Assembly: GCA_945869265.1 (NCBI GenBank)
Contig: CAMBOI010000002.1
Location: forward strand, 1-64,000
DNA: 64,000 nt
Direction of reading: 5' to 3'
Source: an uncultured Prevotella sp.
GTDB lineage: Bacteria; Bacteroidota; Bacteroidia; Bacteroidales; Bacteroidaceae
Under the pieces are notes generated by a model. That model saw nothing but the letters and a program-made list of their open reading frames with translations. It made no database searches and was not told the origin of the DNA. Position 1 is the stretch's first letter, and every line of letters begins with the position of its first letter. Positions 19,909-29,475 of this stretch are shown here, one piece after another. Made by a program: the position numbers and the translations under genes.

Positions 19909-20745
19909 ATGAAAACGATATTTGATACAAATAGATTTATGAATCTCTTGAAATATGAGATTTTCACTGAGTCAAAAGGATTTGCCCGTGGCGCAATAGG
20001 ATTGACAGTAGGACTTGCATTCTACTTTATGGCAAATCTATATTTCCATAAGGAGATGCTGATGTCCAACCTCGATTACTTTGATGTAATGTATGAAAAC
20101 TTCTCCGGCGGAGCTATTTGTGTGGGATTCGCACTGATGATGGTGGCTGGATGCAGCATCTTCAAGAACATGATAACCAAACAGCAGAGAATAAATTTCC
20201 TCTCACTTCCAGCTTCTAATTTGGAGAAATATCTGGCACGCTTCATTTGGGTGAACATTGGCTATCTTGTGATATTTATCATATCGCTTTGCCTTTCAGA
20301 TATCCTGCTGGCCATCTTCTCGGCAGTGCTTGGACTGGGAGTGCATGGTTCGGTGGCAGCAGTATTCTTCGAACATTTCTTTGACTCAGCACCGCTGAGG
20401 ATAAACGGCAGTTTGCTCAATCCCAATTACTTCTATGTAATGCTCTTCACTGTATTCCTTTTTATGCAGTCGTCATGGACATTCTTCGGCGCTTTATTCC
20501 GCAAGAACGCATGGTTGTGGACATTGTGCTTGCAGGTCCTCTTTGGCACATCATGGGCGATGATTGTATCAGGAGACTCATGTATAGCTGCCGCTTGGCT
20601 TGAATTCTATAAGGCAGTAGGTAAGGATCCATTCTTCTGGATTCACATCATCTTCGCTATCGCTGTTTCAGTGTTGATGTATTGGGGAAGCTATAAGTTA
20701 TTCTGCCGTATGCAGGTGGTAAATAACAAGTGGATAAACATTTAA
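19909..20745 (+). CDS. ABC transporter permease-like membrane protein
   Basis: Multiple hydrophobic segments; between the ABC ATPase and the YtrA-type regulator. Confidence 0.7.
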   Translation: MKTIFDTNRFMNLLKYEIFTESKGFARGAIGLTVGLAFYFMANLYFHKEMLMSNLDYFDVMYENFSGGAICVGFALMMVAGCSIFKNMITKQQRINFLSLPASNLEKYLARFIWVNIGYLVIFIISLCLSDILLAIFSAVLGLGVHGSVAAVFFEHFFDSAPLRINGSLLNPNYFYVMLFTVFLFMQSSWTFFGALFRKNAWLWTLCLQVLFGTSWAMIVSGDSCIAAAWLEFYKAVGKDPFFWIHIIFAIAVSVLMYWGSYKLFCRMQVVNNKWINI

Positions 20746-20761
20746 TAGATAGGAGGTTGAT

Positions 20762-21112
20762 ATGAATTTCACGAATGACAAGGCGATATACATACAGATG
20801 GCTGACCGCCTCTGCGACGAGATCCTTGCTGGAACATACAAGGACGACGACCGAATACCCAGCGTCAGGGAGTATGCCGTGATGCTGCAGGTGAACACCA
20901 ATACGGCAGTCAAGGCATACGACCAGTTGGCGCGCGACGGTATCATCTACAACAAGCGCGGATTGGGATACTTCGTCACTGCCGGTGCGAAAAAGGAAAT
21001 CAAGAAGGCGAGAAAGCAGGAGTTTATGAAGCAGACACTGCCCGAAATGTTTCGCCAGATGAAGTTGTTGGACATCACAATAGAAGATATACAGAAATTA
21101 TGGCAACAATAA
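20762..21112 (+). CDS. GntR family regulator, YtrA-like subfamily
   Basis: Short 116-aa protein: AIYIQMADRLCDEILAGTYKDDDRIPSVREYAVMLQVNTNTAVKAYDQLARDGIIYNKRGLGYFV winged HTH, no large effector domain. Confidence 0.93.
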   Translation: MNFTNDKAIYIQMADRLCDEILAGTYKDDDRIPSVREYAVMLQVNTNTAVKAYDQLARDGIIYNKRGLGYFVTAGAKKEIKKARKQEFMKQTLPEMFRQMKLLDITIEDIQKLWQQ

Positions 21113-21206
21113 TCACAATTTTAACATTAATTATGCTTGTCTTTTGCAGCTAATTCGTAGTTTGGTGCGTCTAACGTGTAAATTAGTAGATAAAAAACAT
21201 AGAATT

Positions 21207-21917
21207 ATGAGTATTATACATCTTAAGGACATCAACAAGACCTATCAGGGTGCACAACCGCTGCACGTTCTCAAGGGCATCAACCTCGATATCGAGAAGG
21301 GGGAGTTTGTATCCATCATGGGTGCATCGGGTTCTGGTAAATCCACATTATTAAATATATTGGGTATTCTCGACAACTACGACACCGGTGAGTATCTGCT
21401 CAACGATGTGCCCATCTGGAATCTTAGTGAGACTAAGGCTGCGGAATATCGTAACAAGATGATAGGTTTCATCTTCCAGTCGTTCAACCTCATCCCGTTT
21501 AAGACGGCGGTAGAGAACGTTGAGTTGCCACTGTTCTATCAGGGAGTGGGCCGACGCAAGCGCCACCAGATGGCAATGGAATATCTCGACCGACTGGGAT
21601 TGACACAGTGGGCCAACCACTATCCCAACGAGATGTCGGGAGGTCAGAAGCAGCGTGTGGCTATCGCGCGAGCACTCATCACCCGCCCGCAGATAATTCT
21701 TGCCGACGAACCGACAGGAGCGCTCGACTCGAAGACCAGTGTGGAGGTGATCAACCTGCTGAAAAAGCTCAACGAGGAAGAGGGTATAACTATTGTTGTT
21801 GTGACTCACGAAGGCGGTGTGGCAAATGAGACCAACAAGATTGTGCATATCAAGGACGGACTCATCGGAGAAATCGAGGACAACTATGATCATCATGCCA
21901 ACCGTGGTTTCAAATAA
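21207..21917 (+). CDS. MacB/LolD-type ABC transporter ATP-binding protein
   Basis: GASGSGKSTLLNILGILD, MSGGQKQRVAIARAL, ILADEPTGALD. ATG at 21207 preferred over the track start at 21144. Confidence 0.95.
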   Translation: MSIIHLKDINKTYQGAQPLHVLKGINLDIEKGEFVSIMGASGSGKSTLLNILGILDNYDTGEYLLNDVPIWNLSETKAAEYRNKMIGFIFQSFNLIPFKTAVENVELPLFYQGVGRRKRHQMAMEYLDRLGLTQWANHYPNEMSGGQKQRVAIARALITRPQIILADEPTGALDSKTSVEVINLLKKLNEEEGITIVVVTHEGGVANETNKIVHIKDGLIGEIEDNYDHHANRGFK

Positions 21918-21958
21918 ATCACTACATCTCCCTATACAACCCTTCATCAAATACAACA

Positions 21959-23218
21959 ATGATAGAATTATTCAAAGAAATCTGGAGCACAGCCAAGCGA
22001 AACAAGCTCCGCACGTCGCTCACGGGATTTGCCGTGGCATGGGGAATATTCATGCTGATATTCCTCTTGGGAGCCGGCAACGGACTCATCAATGCCAATC
22101 TCGATCAGTCGGGACGATTCCTCGCCAACTCGATGAAGATATTCGGTGGGCAAACCTCTAAGGCTCATAAGGGACTTAAGGAGGGAAGACCAATCTCGCT
22201 CAATGAGCGCGATGTGAATATGACAGACAAGACATTCGATGAAAACACCGAGGCTGTAGGTTCGGTACTCTCGCAGTATGGAGTGAACATATCGCTCGGC
22301 GAGAACTATATCTCGGCACAAAACCTCAATGGTGTGTATCCCTCAGAGGCTGATATCAACAAGCGCGAGGTTATTTCAGGACGCTTCATCAACGACATAG
22401 ATATGAAAGAACGCCGTAAGGTGATAGCCTTATGGCAAACGCAAGCCAAGGAATTAGCCCATGACTATCTCTCTCTCGTCGGGCGCGACGTAAAAGTGGG
22501 TGACTTGGTGTTTAAGGTGATAGGTATAGTGAAGGATGACAAGCAACAGCAAAATAATGATGCTTTCATCCCCTATACCACCTTGAAAACAATCTATGCC
22601 AAGGGTGATGAGGCGGGGAACATACAGTTTGAAATAAAAGGTCTTGTCACCGAAGAACAGAACAAGGAATTCGAGCGCAACTATCGCGCTCATCTCAACA
22701 TACAGCATGACGCTGCCCCAGACGACGAGTCGGCGGTGTATATCTGGAACAGATACATGGACAACATACAGATGGCGCAAGGTATAAGTATTATTCGCAC
22801 TGCATTGTGGGTCATCGGACTGTTCACCCTTCTGAGCGGTATCGTGGGTGTGTCGAACATCATGCTCATCACCGTGAAGGAGCGCACACGCGAGTTTGGA
22901 GTGCGCAAGGCGATAGGAGCAAAGCCATGGCAGATACTCAAACTTATCATTATCGAGAGCGTCATCACCACCGCCATCTTCGGATACATCGGAATGCTTT
23001 GTGGTATTGCTGCAAACGAATATATGGATGCGACGATAGGGCATGAGGTGGTGGACACAGGACTCTTCCAGGCAACGATGTTCCTCAATCCTACAGTAGG
23101 ATTGGATGTCTGCATACAGGCAACCCTCGTCATCATCATTGCCGGAACCATTGCCGGACTCATTCCCGCACTGAAGGCCTCAAGGGTAAGACCGATAGAG
23201 GCACTGAGGGCTGAATAA
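21959..23218 (+). CDS. MacB-type ABC transporter permease
   Basis: N-terminal TM, periplasmic domain, GVSNIMLITVKERTREFGVRKAIGAKPWQIL and C-terminal LIPALKASRVRPIEALRAE. Confidence 0.93.
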   Translation: MIELFKEIWSTAKRNKLRTSLTGFAVAWGIFMLIFLLGAGNGLINANLDQSGRFLANSMKIFGGQTSKAHKGLKEGRPISLNERDVNMTDKTFDENTEAVGSVLSQYGVNISLGENYISAQNLNGVYPSEADINKREVISGRFINDIDMKERRKVIALWQTQAKELAHDYLSLVGRDVKVGDLVFKVIGIVKDDKQQQNNDAFIPYTTLKTIYAKGDEAGNIQFEIKGLVTEEQNKEFERNYRAHLNIQHDAAPDDESAVYIWNRYMDNIQMAQGISIIRTALWVIGLFTLLSGIVGVSNIMLITVKERTREFGVRKAIGAKPWQILKLIIIESVITTAIFGYIGMLCGIAANEYMDATIGHEVVDTGLFQATMFLNPTVGLDVCIQATLVIIIAGTIAGLIPALKASRVRPIEALRAE

Positions 23219-23239
23219 ATAGAGTGGGCGCAGGGGAAA

Positions 23240-23271
23240 TTTAATTTTTTAATCCTTTAATTCTTTAATTT
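23240..23271. repeat. Octamer-period repeat TTTAATTT/TTTAATCC/TTTAATTC/TTTAATTT
   Basis: Four 8-bp units ending 3 bp before the ATG at 23275. Confidence 0.9.
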
Positions 23272-23274
23272 CAA

Positions 23275-24519
23275 ATGAAATTCGACATAGATACTTACCG
23301 CGAGATTATCGACACGATCACCCGCAACAAGAGTCGCAGTTTTCTTACTGGGTTCGGAGTGTTCTGGGGAGTGTTTATGCTCATCGTACTTATTGGCGGT
23401 GGACAGGGACTCAAGGAGATGCTGCAGAAGAACTTCGCGGGATTCGCCACCAACTCGGCAATGATATGGACGCAGAATACCACCAAGGCATACAAGGGAT
23501 TCCGCAAGGGACGATATTTCTCGATGGTAGAGAAAGATATGACACGTCTGCGCCAACAGGTGCCCGAACTCGATATTATCACCCCAGTGATGTTCGGTGG
23601 CAAGAAGAATGCCGTGAAGGGCGAGCACTCTTTCTCGGCAAACGTGTCGGGAGTGAGCTATGACTATGCCGACGTAACTTCCCCCATCTTGTACTACGGA
23701 CGCTTTCTCAATGAGATGGATGTTCGTGAAGCTCGCAAGGTGTGCGTAATAGGTAAGGAGGTGTATAAGAAACTGTTCCCCGGTGGCGGCGACCCTTGTG
23801 GACAGCGCATTCGTCTCGACTCTACATATTATCAGATTGTGGGAGTGGATTACAAGGTGAGTGGCATCAGCATCAACGGACGCAACGACCAGATAGTGTC
23901 TATCCCATATACCGTATTCCGCAAGGCATACAACTCGGGCGACCAGATTCATAGTCTCGCCGTGACGGCCAAACCGGGAGTGGTGATGAGTACAATCACC
24001 GACCGTATGCGCACGGTGATAGCAAGGGCGCACACTGTCGATCCAACCGACGAGAAGGCGGTAACCGTGTTTAATACCGAGATCATGTTTGCCATGCTAG
24101 ACAATCTCTTTAATGGTGTCAACTTCCTGATATGGCTTGTGGGTATAGGAACATTGCTTGCCGGAGCCATCGGTGTGTCGAATATCATGATGGTGACGGT
24201 GAAGGAGCGCACCACGGAGATAGGCATACGACGTGCCATCGGTGCCACACCTAAGATGATTCTCTCGCAGATTATTTCGGAGAGTATGTTATTGACAATA
24301 GTGGCGGGAATGAGTGGTATTCTCTTCGGTGTTTGCATATTGCAGATGATAGAGATGGCGAACACTACCGACGGTATAGTAGGGGCACATTTCCAGGTGG
24401 GATTCTGGACGGCTATTGCTGCAGCGCTGCTGTTGAGTTGTCTCGGTGGACTTGCCGGTCTTGCCCCGGCATGGAGGGCAATGAGCATCAAACCAGTGGA
24501 TGCAATGAGAGACGAGTAG
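23275..24519 (+). CDS. MacB-type ABC transporter permease (second paralog)
   Basis: GVSNIMMVTVKERTTEIGIRRAIGATPKMIL; C-terminal LAPAWRAMSIKPVDAMRDE. Confidence 0.93.
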   Translation: MKFDIDTYREIIDTITRNKSRSFLTGFGVFWGVFMLIVLIGGGQGLKEMLQKNFAGFATNSAMIWTQNTTKAYKGFRKGRYFSMVEKDMTRLRQQVPELDIITPVMFGGKKNAVKGEHSFSANVSGVSYDYADVTSPILYYGRFLNEMDVREARKVCVIGKEVYKKLFPGGGDPCGQRIRLDSTYYQIVGVDYKVSGISINGRNDQIVSIPYTVFRKAYNSGDQIHSLAVTAKPGVVMSTITDRMRTVIARAHTVDPTDEKAVTVFNTEIMFAMLDNLFNGVNFLIWLVGIGTLLAGAIGVSNIMMVTVKERTTEIGIRRAIGATPKMILSQIISESMLLTIVAGMSGILFGVCILQMIEMANTTDGIVGAHFQVGFWTAIAAALLLSCLGGLAGLAPAWRAMSIKPVDAMRDE

Positions 24520-24523
24520 AAAA

Positions 24524-24555
24524 TTGAAATATTGAAATATTGAAAAATTGAAATA
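24524..24555. repeat. Octamer-period repeat (TTGAAATA)2-TTGAAAAA-TTGAAATA
   Basis: Four 8-bp units, ending one base before ATG 24557. Confidence 0.9.
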
Positions 24556-24556
24556 T

Positions 24557-25669
24557 ATGAAAAAGTACAGAAAACTGATTGTTGCGGTCATCATTGCCGT
24601 AATCTTCATCGGAACATTCGTGTTCCTTTATCAGAAGTCACAACCGACTCCTGTTGTTTACAATGAATTTACTCCTGAGTTGAAGGACATCCAGAAGACT
24701 ACCGTCATCACAGGAAAGATTGAACCCCGCAACGAGGTTACGGTGAAACCGCAGATAAGCGGTATCATTACCGAACTCTACAAGGAGGCTGGCGACATGG
24801 TGCAGCAGGGCGAGGTGATCGCAAAGGTGAAGGTTATCCCCGACATGGGACAGCTTTCTTCGGCTGAGGCCCGTGTGCGCCTTGCCGACATCAACCTCAA
24901 GCAGGCTCAGGTGGATTTCTCCCGCGAGGAGTCGCTCTATAAGCAGAAGTTGGTGAGTGCCGACGAGTTTGACAAAATCAAGCAGACTCTACGTCAGGCA
25001 AAGGAGGAGGTAGTGGCAGCACAGGATGCTCTCGACGTTGTGAAGAACGGTGTGTCGAAGAGTAATGCCAGTGCCAGTTCAACGCTCATCCGCTCCACTA
25101 TCACCGGTCTCATCCTCGATGTACCTGTAAAGGTGGGTAATACTGTTGTGCTCAGTAACACCTTTAACGACGGTACCACTATTGCCACTGTGGCTAATAT
25201 GAACGACCTTATCTTCCGTGGAAATATCGACGAGACGGAGGTGGGACGATTGGTGGAAGGTATGCCGATGAAGATTACCGTTGGAGCATTGCAGGACCTC
25301 TCGTTTGAGGCAAATCTTGAGTATGTGTCTCCCAAGGCAGTGGAGAGCAACGGAGCCAACCAGTTTGAGGTGAAGGCGGCAGTGCATGTCATCAAGGGTG
25401 GAAAGATTCGTTCGGGATATAGTGCCAATGCCGAGATTGTGCTTGCCAAGGCCAGCAAGGTGTTGTCGATTCCCGAGAGTGCCATCGAGTTTAGTGGCGA
25501 CTCCACCTTTGTATATGTTGTCAAGGGTTCTGGTGAGAAGAAGACCTACGACCGACGTGCCGTTACCACTGGACTGAGCGACGGTGTGAACATCGAGATC
25601 AAGAAGGGTATATCCGCCAAGGACAAGGTGCGCGGACCTCAGAAGGTGGCTGACACAAATAATAAATAA
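24557..25669 (+). CDS. HlyD/MacA-type efflux periplasmic adaptor subunit
   Basis: N-terminal TM, VTVKPQISGIITELYKEAGDMVQQGEVIAKV lipoyl-like motif, coiled coil. ATG 24557 preferred; the track start at 24548 is TTG inside the repeat. Confidence 0.92.
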   Translation: MKKYRKLIVAVIIAVIFIGTFVFLYQKSQPTPVVYNEFTPELKDIQKTTVITGKIEPRNEVTVKPQISGIITELYKEAGDMVQQGEVIAKVKVIPDMGQLSSAEARVRLADINLKQAQVDFSREESLYKQKLVSADEFDKIKQTLRQAKEEVVAAQDALDVVKNGVSKSNASASSTLIRSTITGLILDVPVKVGNTVVLSNTFNDGTTIATVANMNDLIFRGNIDETEVGRLVEGMPMKITVGALQDLSFEANLEYVSPKAVESNGANQFEVKAAVHVIKGGKIRSGYSANAEIVLAKASKVLSIPESAIEFSGDSTFVYVVKGSGEKKTYDRRAVTTGLSDGVNIEIKKGISAKDKVRGPQKVADTNNK

Positions 25670-25711
25670 CACATTGATATCTTCCTTAAGTTCCCCAAAT
25701 ATTAAAAATAT

Positions 25712-27052
25712 ATGAAAAAGGTATTTTCAATTATATCAGTTTTCTTGTTTGCGACATCACAGATGATGGCACAGGAGGCAAAGCAATGGACTCTGCAGGA
25801 GTGCATTCAGTATGCCCTCGACCATAATATCCAGGTGAAGCAGCAGCAGAACACCACTCGTCAGCAGAAGATTCAGCTCGACGACAACAAGGGAAATCAT
25901 CTTCCTACTGTGGATGCATCCATCGGTCAGAATTTCTCCTTCGGACGTGGTCTTACGGCTCAAAATACATACGAGAACACCAATACTTCGAGTACATCGT
26001 TCCAACTCGGTGCCTCGGTGCCGCTTTTTGTAGGAGGAAAGATTGTGAATGCAGTTAAACTCTCGCAGCTCAACCTCGACGCATCTCTTGCCGACCTCGA
26101 AAGGGCGCAGGATGACATCCGCACTCAGGTGGCAAAGGCATACGTGCAGATTCTCTATGATATGGAGGTGAGCGATGTTGCAAAGCGACAAATTGCTATC
26201 GACTCTATGCAGGTGTATCGACTTGAGAGGATGATGGAGGCAGGAAAGGCCAGTCAGGCTGAGGTTTCGCAACAGAAGGCGACACTTGCGCAGAGCCGAC
26301 TCACAGCCACTAATGCCGACAACAACTATCGTCTTTCGCTTTTGGCACTCTCTCAGCTTCTCGAATTGCCCACTCCCGAGGGCTTTTCTATCGTGAAACC
26401 TGATGTGGCTGCCATCACTCCGTTGAGTGGCAATGAGGGCAGTATCGTGGCTCCTGATGTCATCTACGCCGAGGCACTCGGTGTGAAGCCCCAAATAAAG
26501 GCAGAGCAACTGCGCCTTAAGGCAACCGACTTCAATATCAAGATAGCTCGTGCCGACTATATGCCCACGCTCTCTTTCTCTGCAGGACTTGGCACCAACT
26601 ATTATAAGACGTCGGGATTTGAAGCCGATGGATTTGGCAAGCAGTTGAAGAACAACTTCAGTCAGTATCTCGGTCTAAACCTCTCCATCCCCGTGTTTAA
26701 TCATTTCTCCACCCGCAACAAGATACGCACGGCGAAGATAGACCGCGAAAACCAGGTGCTGAAACTCGAGGATACCAAGAAGACGCTCTACAAGGAGATA
26801 CAGCAGGTGTATTACAATGCAGTGGCTTCGGAGGCGAAATACACTTCAAGCCAACAGGCGGTGATGAGCAATTCGGATGCCTTTGCACTGATGAAGGCAA
26901 AATATGAGAACGGCAAGGCCAACATCACCGAGTTTAACGAGCAGAAGAACAACTTGCTCAAATCAGAGAGCGACATGGTGCAGGCAAAATATGAATACCT
27001 CTACAATTCCGCCCTCATCGACTTCTATCGTGGCAGGACTCTGAGTTTCTGA
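25712..27052 (+). CDS. TolC family outer membrane efflux protein
   Basis: Signal peptide, TLQECIQYALDHNIQVKQQQ, duplicated coiled-coil architecture. Confidence 0.92.
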   Translation: MKKVFSIISVFLFATSQMMAQEAKQWTLQECIQYALDHNIQVKQQQNTTRQQKIQLDDNKGNHLPTVDASIGQNFSFGRGLTAQNTYENTNTSSTSFQLGASVPLFVGGKIVNAVKLSQLNLDASLADLERAQDDIRTQVAKAYVQILYDMEVSDVAKRQIAIDSMQVYRLERMMEAGKASQAEVSQQKATLAQSRLTATNADNNYRLSLLALSQLLELPTPEGFSIVKPDVAAITPLSGNEGSIVAPDVIYAEALGVKPQIKAEQLRLKATDFNIKIARADYMPTLSFSAGLGTNYYKTSGFEADGFGKQLKNNFSQYLGLNLSIPVFNHFSTRNKIRTAKIDRENQVLKLEDTKKTLYKEIQQVYYNAVASEAKYTSSQQAVMSNSDAFALMKAKYENGKANITEFNEQKNNLLKSESDMVQAKYEYLYNSALIDFYRGRTLSF

Positions 27053-27091
27053 CGCAACGACTAATGTTTTTGTGCTATATATTATATTTTT

Positions 27092-27133
27092 AACGAGACT
27101 GTGCATCCTATATGGTCGCAGTCTCGTTCTTTT
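27092..27133 (+). terminator. Intrinsic terminator after the tolC-like gene
   Basis: AACGAGACTG...CAGTCTCGTT perfect 10-bp stem followed by a T-rich run. Confidence 0.75.
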
Positions 27134-27477
27134 CTTCTCCTGATAAAGAAATTATTTCATTCCGGTAACTCCTCATTGTTACGACTTTCATATTTCACAC
27201 GACCACACCTTAGAATGTGCTCCTTGAGGTTTTCGTTCTGAATCAAGTCAAATATATCCTCATTTTTATGTCTTTGTAATAAACAAAGCATGACAAACAG
27301 TCAGCAAAGATTAAAATAATTATACTTTGCCGACATTATGGCATTTTTGCGGTTATTGGCACATGGATTGCAATATCTATTAGTGAAAGCGGAAGGCTAC
27401 AAAGAGCAACAAAAGCTTGGAGGTAGCCGGAAGCAAAGAACATTAATAGTATAACAATATAAAAATAGGAGGTTATT

Positions 27478-27906
27478 ATGTTACCAGTTATGAATTCAAA
27501 CAGTTGGTTCCCAACAGTGTTCGACGACTTTTTCAACAGTGATTGGATGCCAAAGATGAAGGCCACAGCGCCGGCAGTCAACGTTAAGGAAGATGCAAAG
27601 GCTTACACTATGGAAGTGGCAGTGCCCGGTATCAAGAAGGAATTCTGCAGGGTAAACATCAATGCCGACGGCAATCTCGACATTGCCATCGAGAACAAGA
27701 TGGAACACAAGGAGGAGGACAAGAAGCAGCACTACCTGCGTCGCGAGTTCAGCTACTCCAACTACCAGCAGACCTACGTGCTGCCTGACGACATCGTCAA
27801 GGACAACATCGCAGCCAAGGTGGACGACGGCGTACTGACTATCACAATGCCGAAGGTCACCAAGGACGATGTGAAGAAGATTCAGCGTCAGATTGACATA
27901 GCATAA
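27478..27906 (+). CDS. Hsp20/alpha-crystallin family small heat-shock protein
   Basis: PAVNVKEDAKAYTMEVAVPGIKKEFCRVNINADGNLDIAIENK and VLTITMPKV alpha-crystallin domain. Confidence 0.93.
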   Translation: MLPVMNSNSWFPTVFDDFFNSDWMPKMKATAPAVNVKEDAKAYTMEVAVPGIKKEFCRVNINADGNLDIAIENKMEHKEEDKKQHYLRREFSYSNYQQTYVLPDDIVKDNIAAKVDDGVLTITMPKVTKDDVKKIQRQIDIA

Positions 27907-27925
27907 CGCTATGTATCACACCCAG

Positions 27926-27965
27926 ACAGGCGAGGATTACACAGGTTAATCCCCGCCTGTTTTTG
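27926..27965. terminator. Intrinsic terminator between hsp20 and the convergent 27974-29443 gene
   Basis: ACAGGCGAGGATTA...TAATCCCCGCCTGT 14-bp stem with one mismatch, then TTTTTGTT. Confidence 0.8.
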
Positions 27966-27973
27966 TTATGGTG

Positions 27974-29443
27974 TTATCTTATAGTGCACTTTTTTCTCTC
28001 CTTTGAGTTAAGTTGCTCGCGTGCGGTGCGTATGTCGAAATCCACCTTGGTCAGAGTGAAGTCGGGACAGTTGAATGAGTCGAGGTTGTCCATGTCGGTT
28101 TTTCTCGGATTGCGTTGTGGAAGGAGGAAAGGTTTTGTTATCTTGCCCTTATCGTCTATGGAAGCTATGTAGGCACGCGAGATGGTGCCGTCCTGTCCCT
28201 TGGATGAATATACAAACCAATGGCTATTACTGCTCCAGTTGTGATAGCTCTCCGACTTGTCGGTATTTACTTCCGTGAGGGGGCGTGTCTTACCTGTGTT
28301 AAGGTCCATGAGCCAAAGGTCTGACTCGCGCTGACTAACCGGGAAATTGCATCTCAAGGCAGTGCAATACATAAGCCATCTTCCGTCGTAAGAAGGGCGT
28401 GCAAGCACATAACTTCGGTCGGTGGCAGGACCATTGAGTAGTGTGTCAACCTTTTCGCCTAATTGTCCTGTCTTGGCATCAAAGGCGATGGCGCATAAAC
28501 TGCATTTCACTTTTTCGTATTCTGCCGGTACGTTGCAGTTTTTAGATGTACTGAAATAAAGAGTTTTGCCGTCGGCAGAGAATGCGGGGAATATCTCCAA
28601 GTCGGCAGTGGAGAGTAGGGGAGAGAGGATAAGTTGACCTGTCTTTGTATCGAGCACCATCACGTCGCTAAACTTATGATACACTTCGAGGTTATGATCC
28701 TTGTCGGTAAAGAAACTCTGATGCACCGAGTTGACGGCGTAAGCACAGTATCTACCGTCAGGATGCCATGAGGCATAACTTCCGGCAGCCTTGGTAGAGT
28801 CGGTCTTTGTGTCATACCACGTTTGCTTGCCGTCCTTTTCCACAAGTGTTCCTCCGCCTTCACCTCTCACCTGCGTTGTGAATTGTCGGGGATTGGTGCG
28901 ATTGGCAGTGTGGCAGTTGAAGCACTTGCCTGGCAATGCCGTTTCGGTCATCATGGGATATTCGTCAAATGAGTGAATATCTCGTTGGTATATACCGATG
29001 TTACCGCCCACCTCATATCCTGGTTGGATGCGTCGGTAAGTGATTCCGAAGTCATCAAGTGGATATTGGCTCACGTACATCTTGAATGTGCGGTATTCCT
29101 TCCATTGTCCGTCTTCTGTCTTGGCCCTAACGGTAATGTCGATACTGCCTCCGATGTTCTGTCGGGTGAGTTCGTGCCATTCGTCAACGTCCCATTCCGC
29201 CCATTCGCCTTGTATGTGAATCTCGCCTTGCTTGCTTCCCTTGGCTATGACATCCACCTTCACGCAACCGTTTTCCTCCACGTTGAAGTCCATGGGGGCA
29301 ATGCCAGCGGGAATGGTCACGCCGATGTAGTCGGGATAGATATCCGGCAATCTGTCCACCTTCTCCGCATTATTAACGCTCTCTGTACAAGACACAAGAA
29401 GCGCCACAATCAATGTCCATATATACCCGTTAATATTCTTCAT
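27974..29443 (-). CDS. Lipoprotein with WD40/PD40 (TolB-like) repeats and a single CxxCH motif (copy 1)
   Basis: Lipobox ALLVSC; DIYPDYIGVTIPAGIAPMDF; CFNCHTANRTNP (CFNCH at 28910-28924); repeated SPxxSADGKTLYFSTS-like blades. Confidence 0.75.
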   Translation of the reverse strand: MKNINGYIWTLIVALLVSCTESVNNAEKVDRLPDIYPDYIGVTIPAGIAPMDFNVEENGCVKVDVIAKGSKQGEIHIQGEWAEWDVDEWHELTRQNIGGSIDITVRAKTEDGQWKEYRTFKMYVSQYPLDDFGITYRRIQPGYEVGGNIGIYQRDIHSFDEYPMMTETALPGKCFNCHTANRTNPRQFTTQVRGEGGGTLVEKDGKQTWYDTKTDSTKAAGSYASWHPDGRYCAYAVNSVHQSFFTDKDHNLEVYHKFSDVMVLDTKTGQLILSPLLSTADLEIFPAFSADGKTLYFSTSKNCNVPAEYEKVKCSLCAIAFDAKTGQLGEKVDTLLNGPATDRSYVLARPSYDGRWLMYCTALRCNFPVSQRESDLWLMDLNTGKTRPLTEVNTDKSESYHNWSSNSHWFVYSSKGQDGTISRAYIASIDDKGKITKPFLLPQRNPRKTDMDNLDSFNCPDFTLTKVDFDIRTAREQLNSKERKKCTIR

Positions 29444-29475
29444 TCTTCATCCTTCATTTTTTATTTTTTATTTAG
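29435..29475. repeat. Heptamer-period repeat ATTCTTC-like between copy-1 genes
   Basis: attcttc attcttc atccttc atttttt attttt...; overlaps the start codon region at 29443. Confidence 0.8.

Noticed and set aside
23257-24033. 258-aa minus-strand ORF opposite the second MacB permease
   Set aside because: Antisense shadow; begins in no regulatory context and lacks motifs.
27336-27581. 81-aa minus-strand ORF overlapping the start of hsp20
   Set aside because: Overlaps the hsp20 coding start and likely promoter; hydrophobic shadow translation with no family signature.
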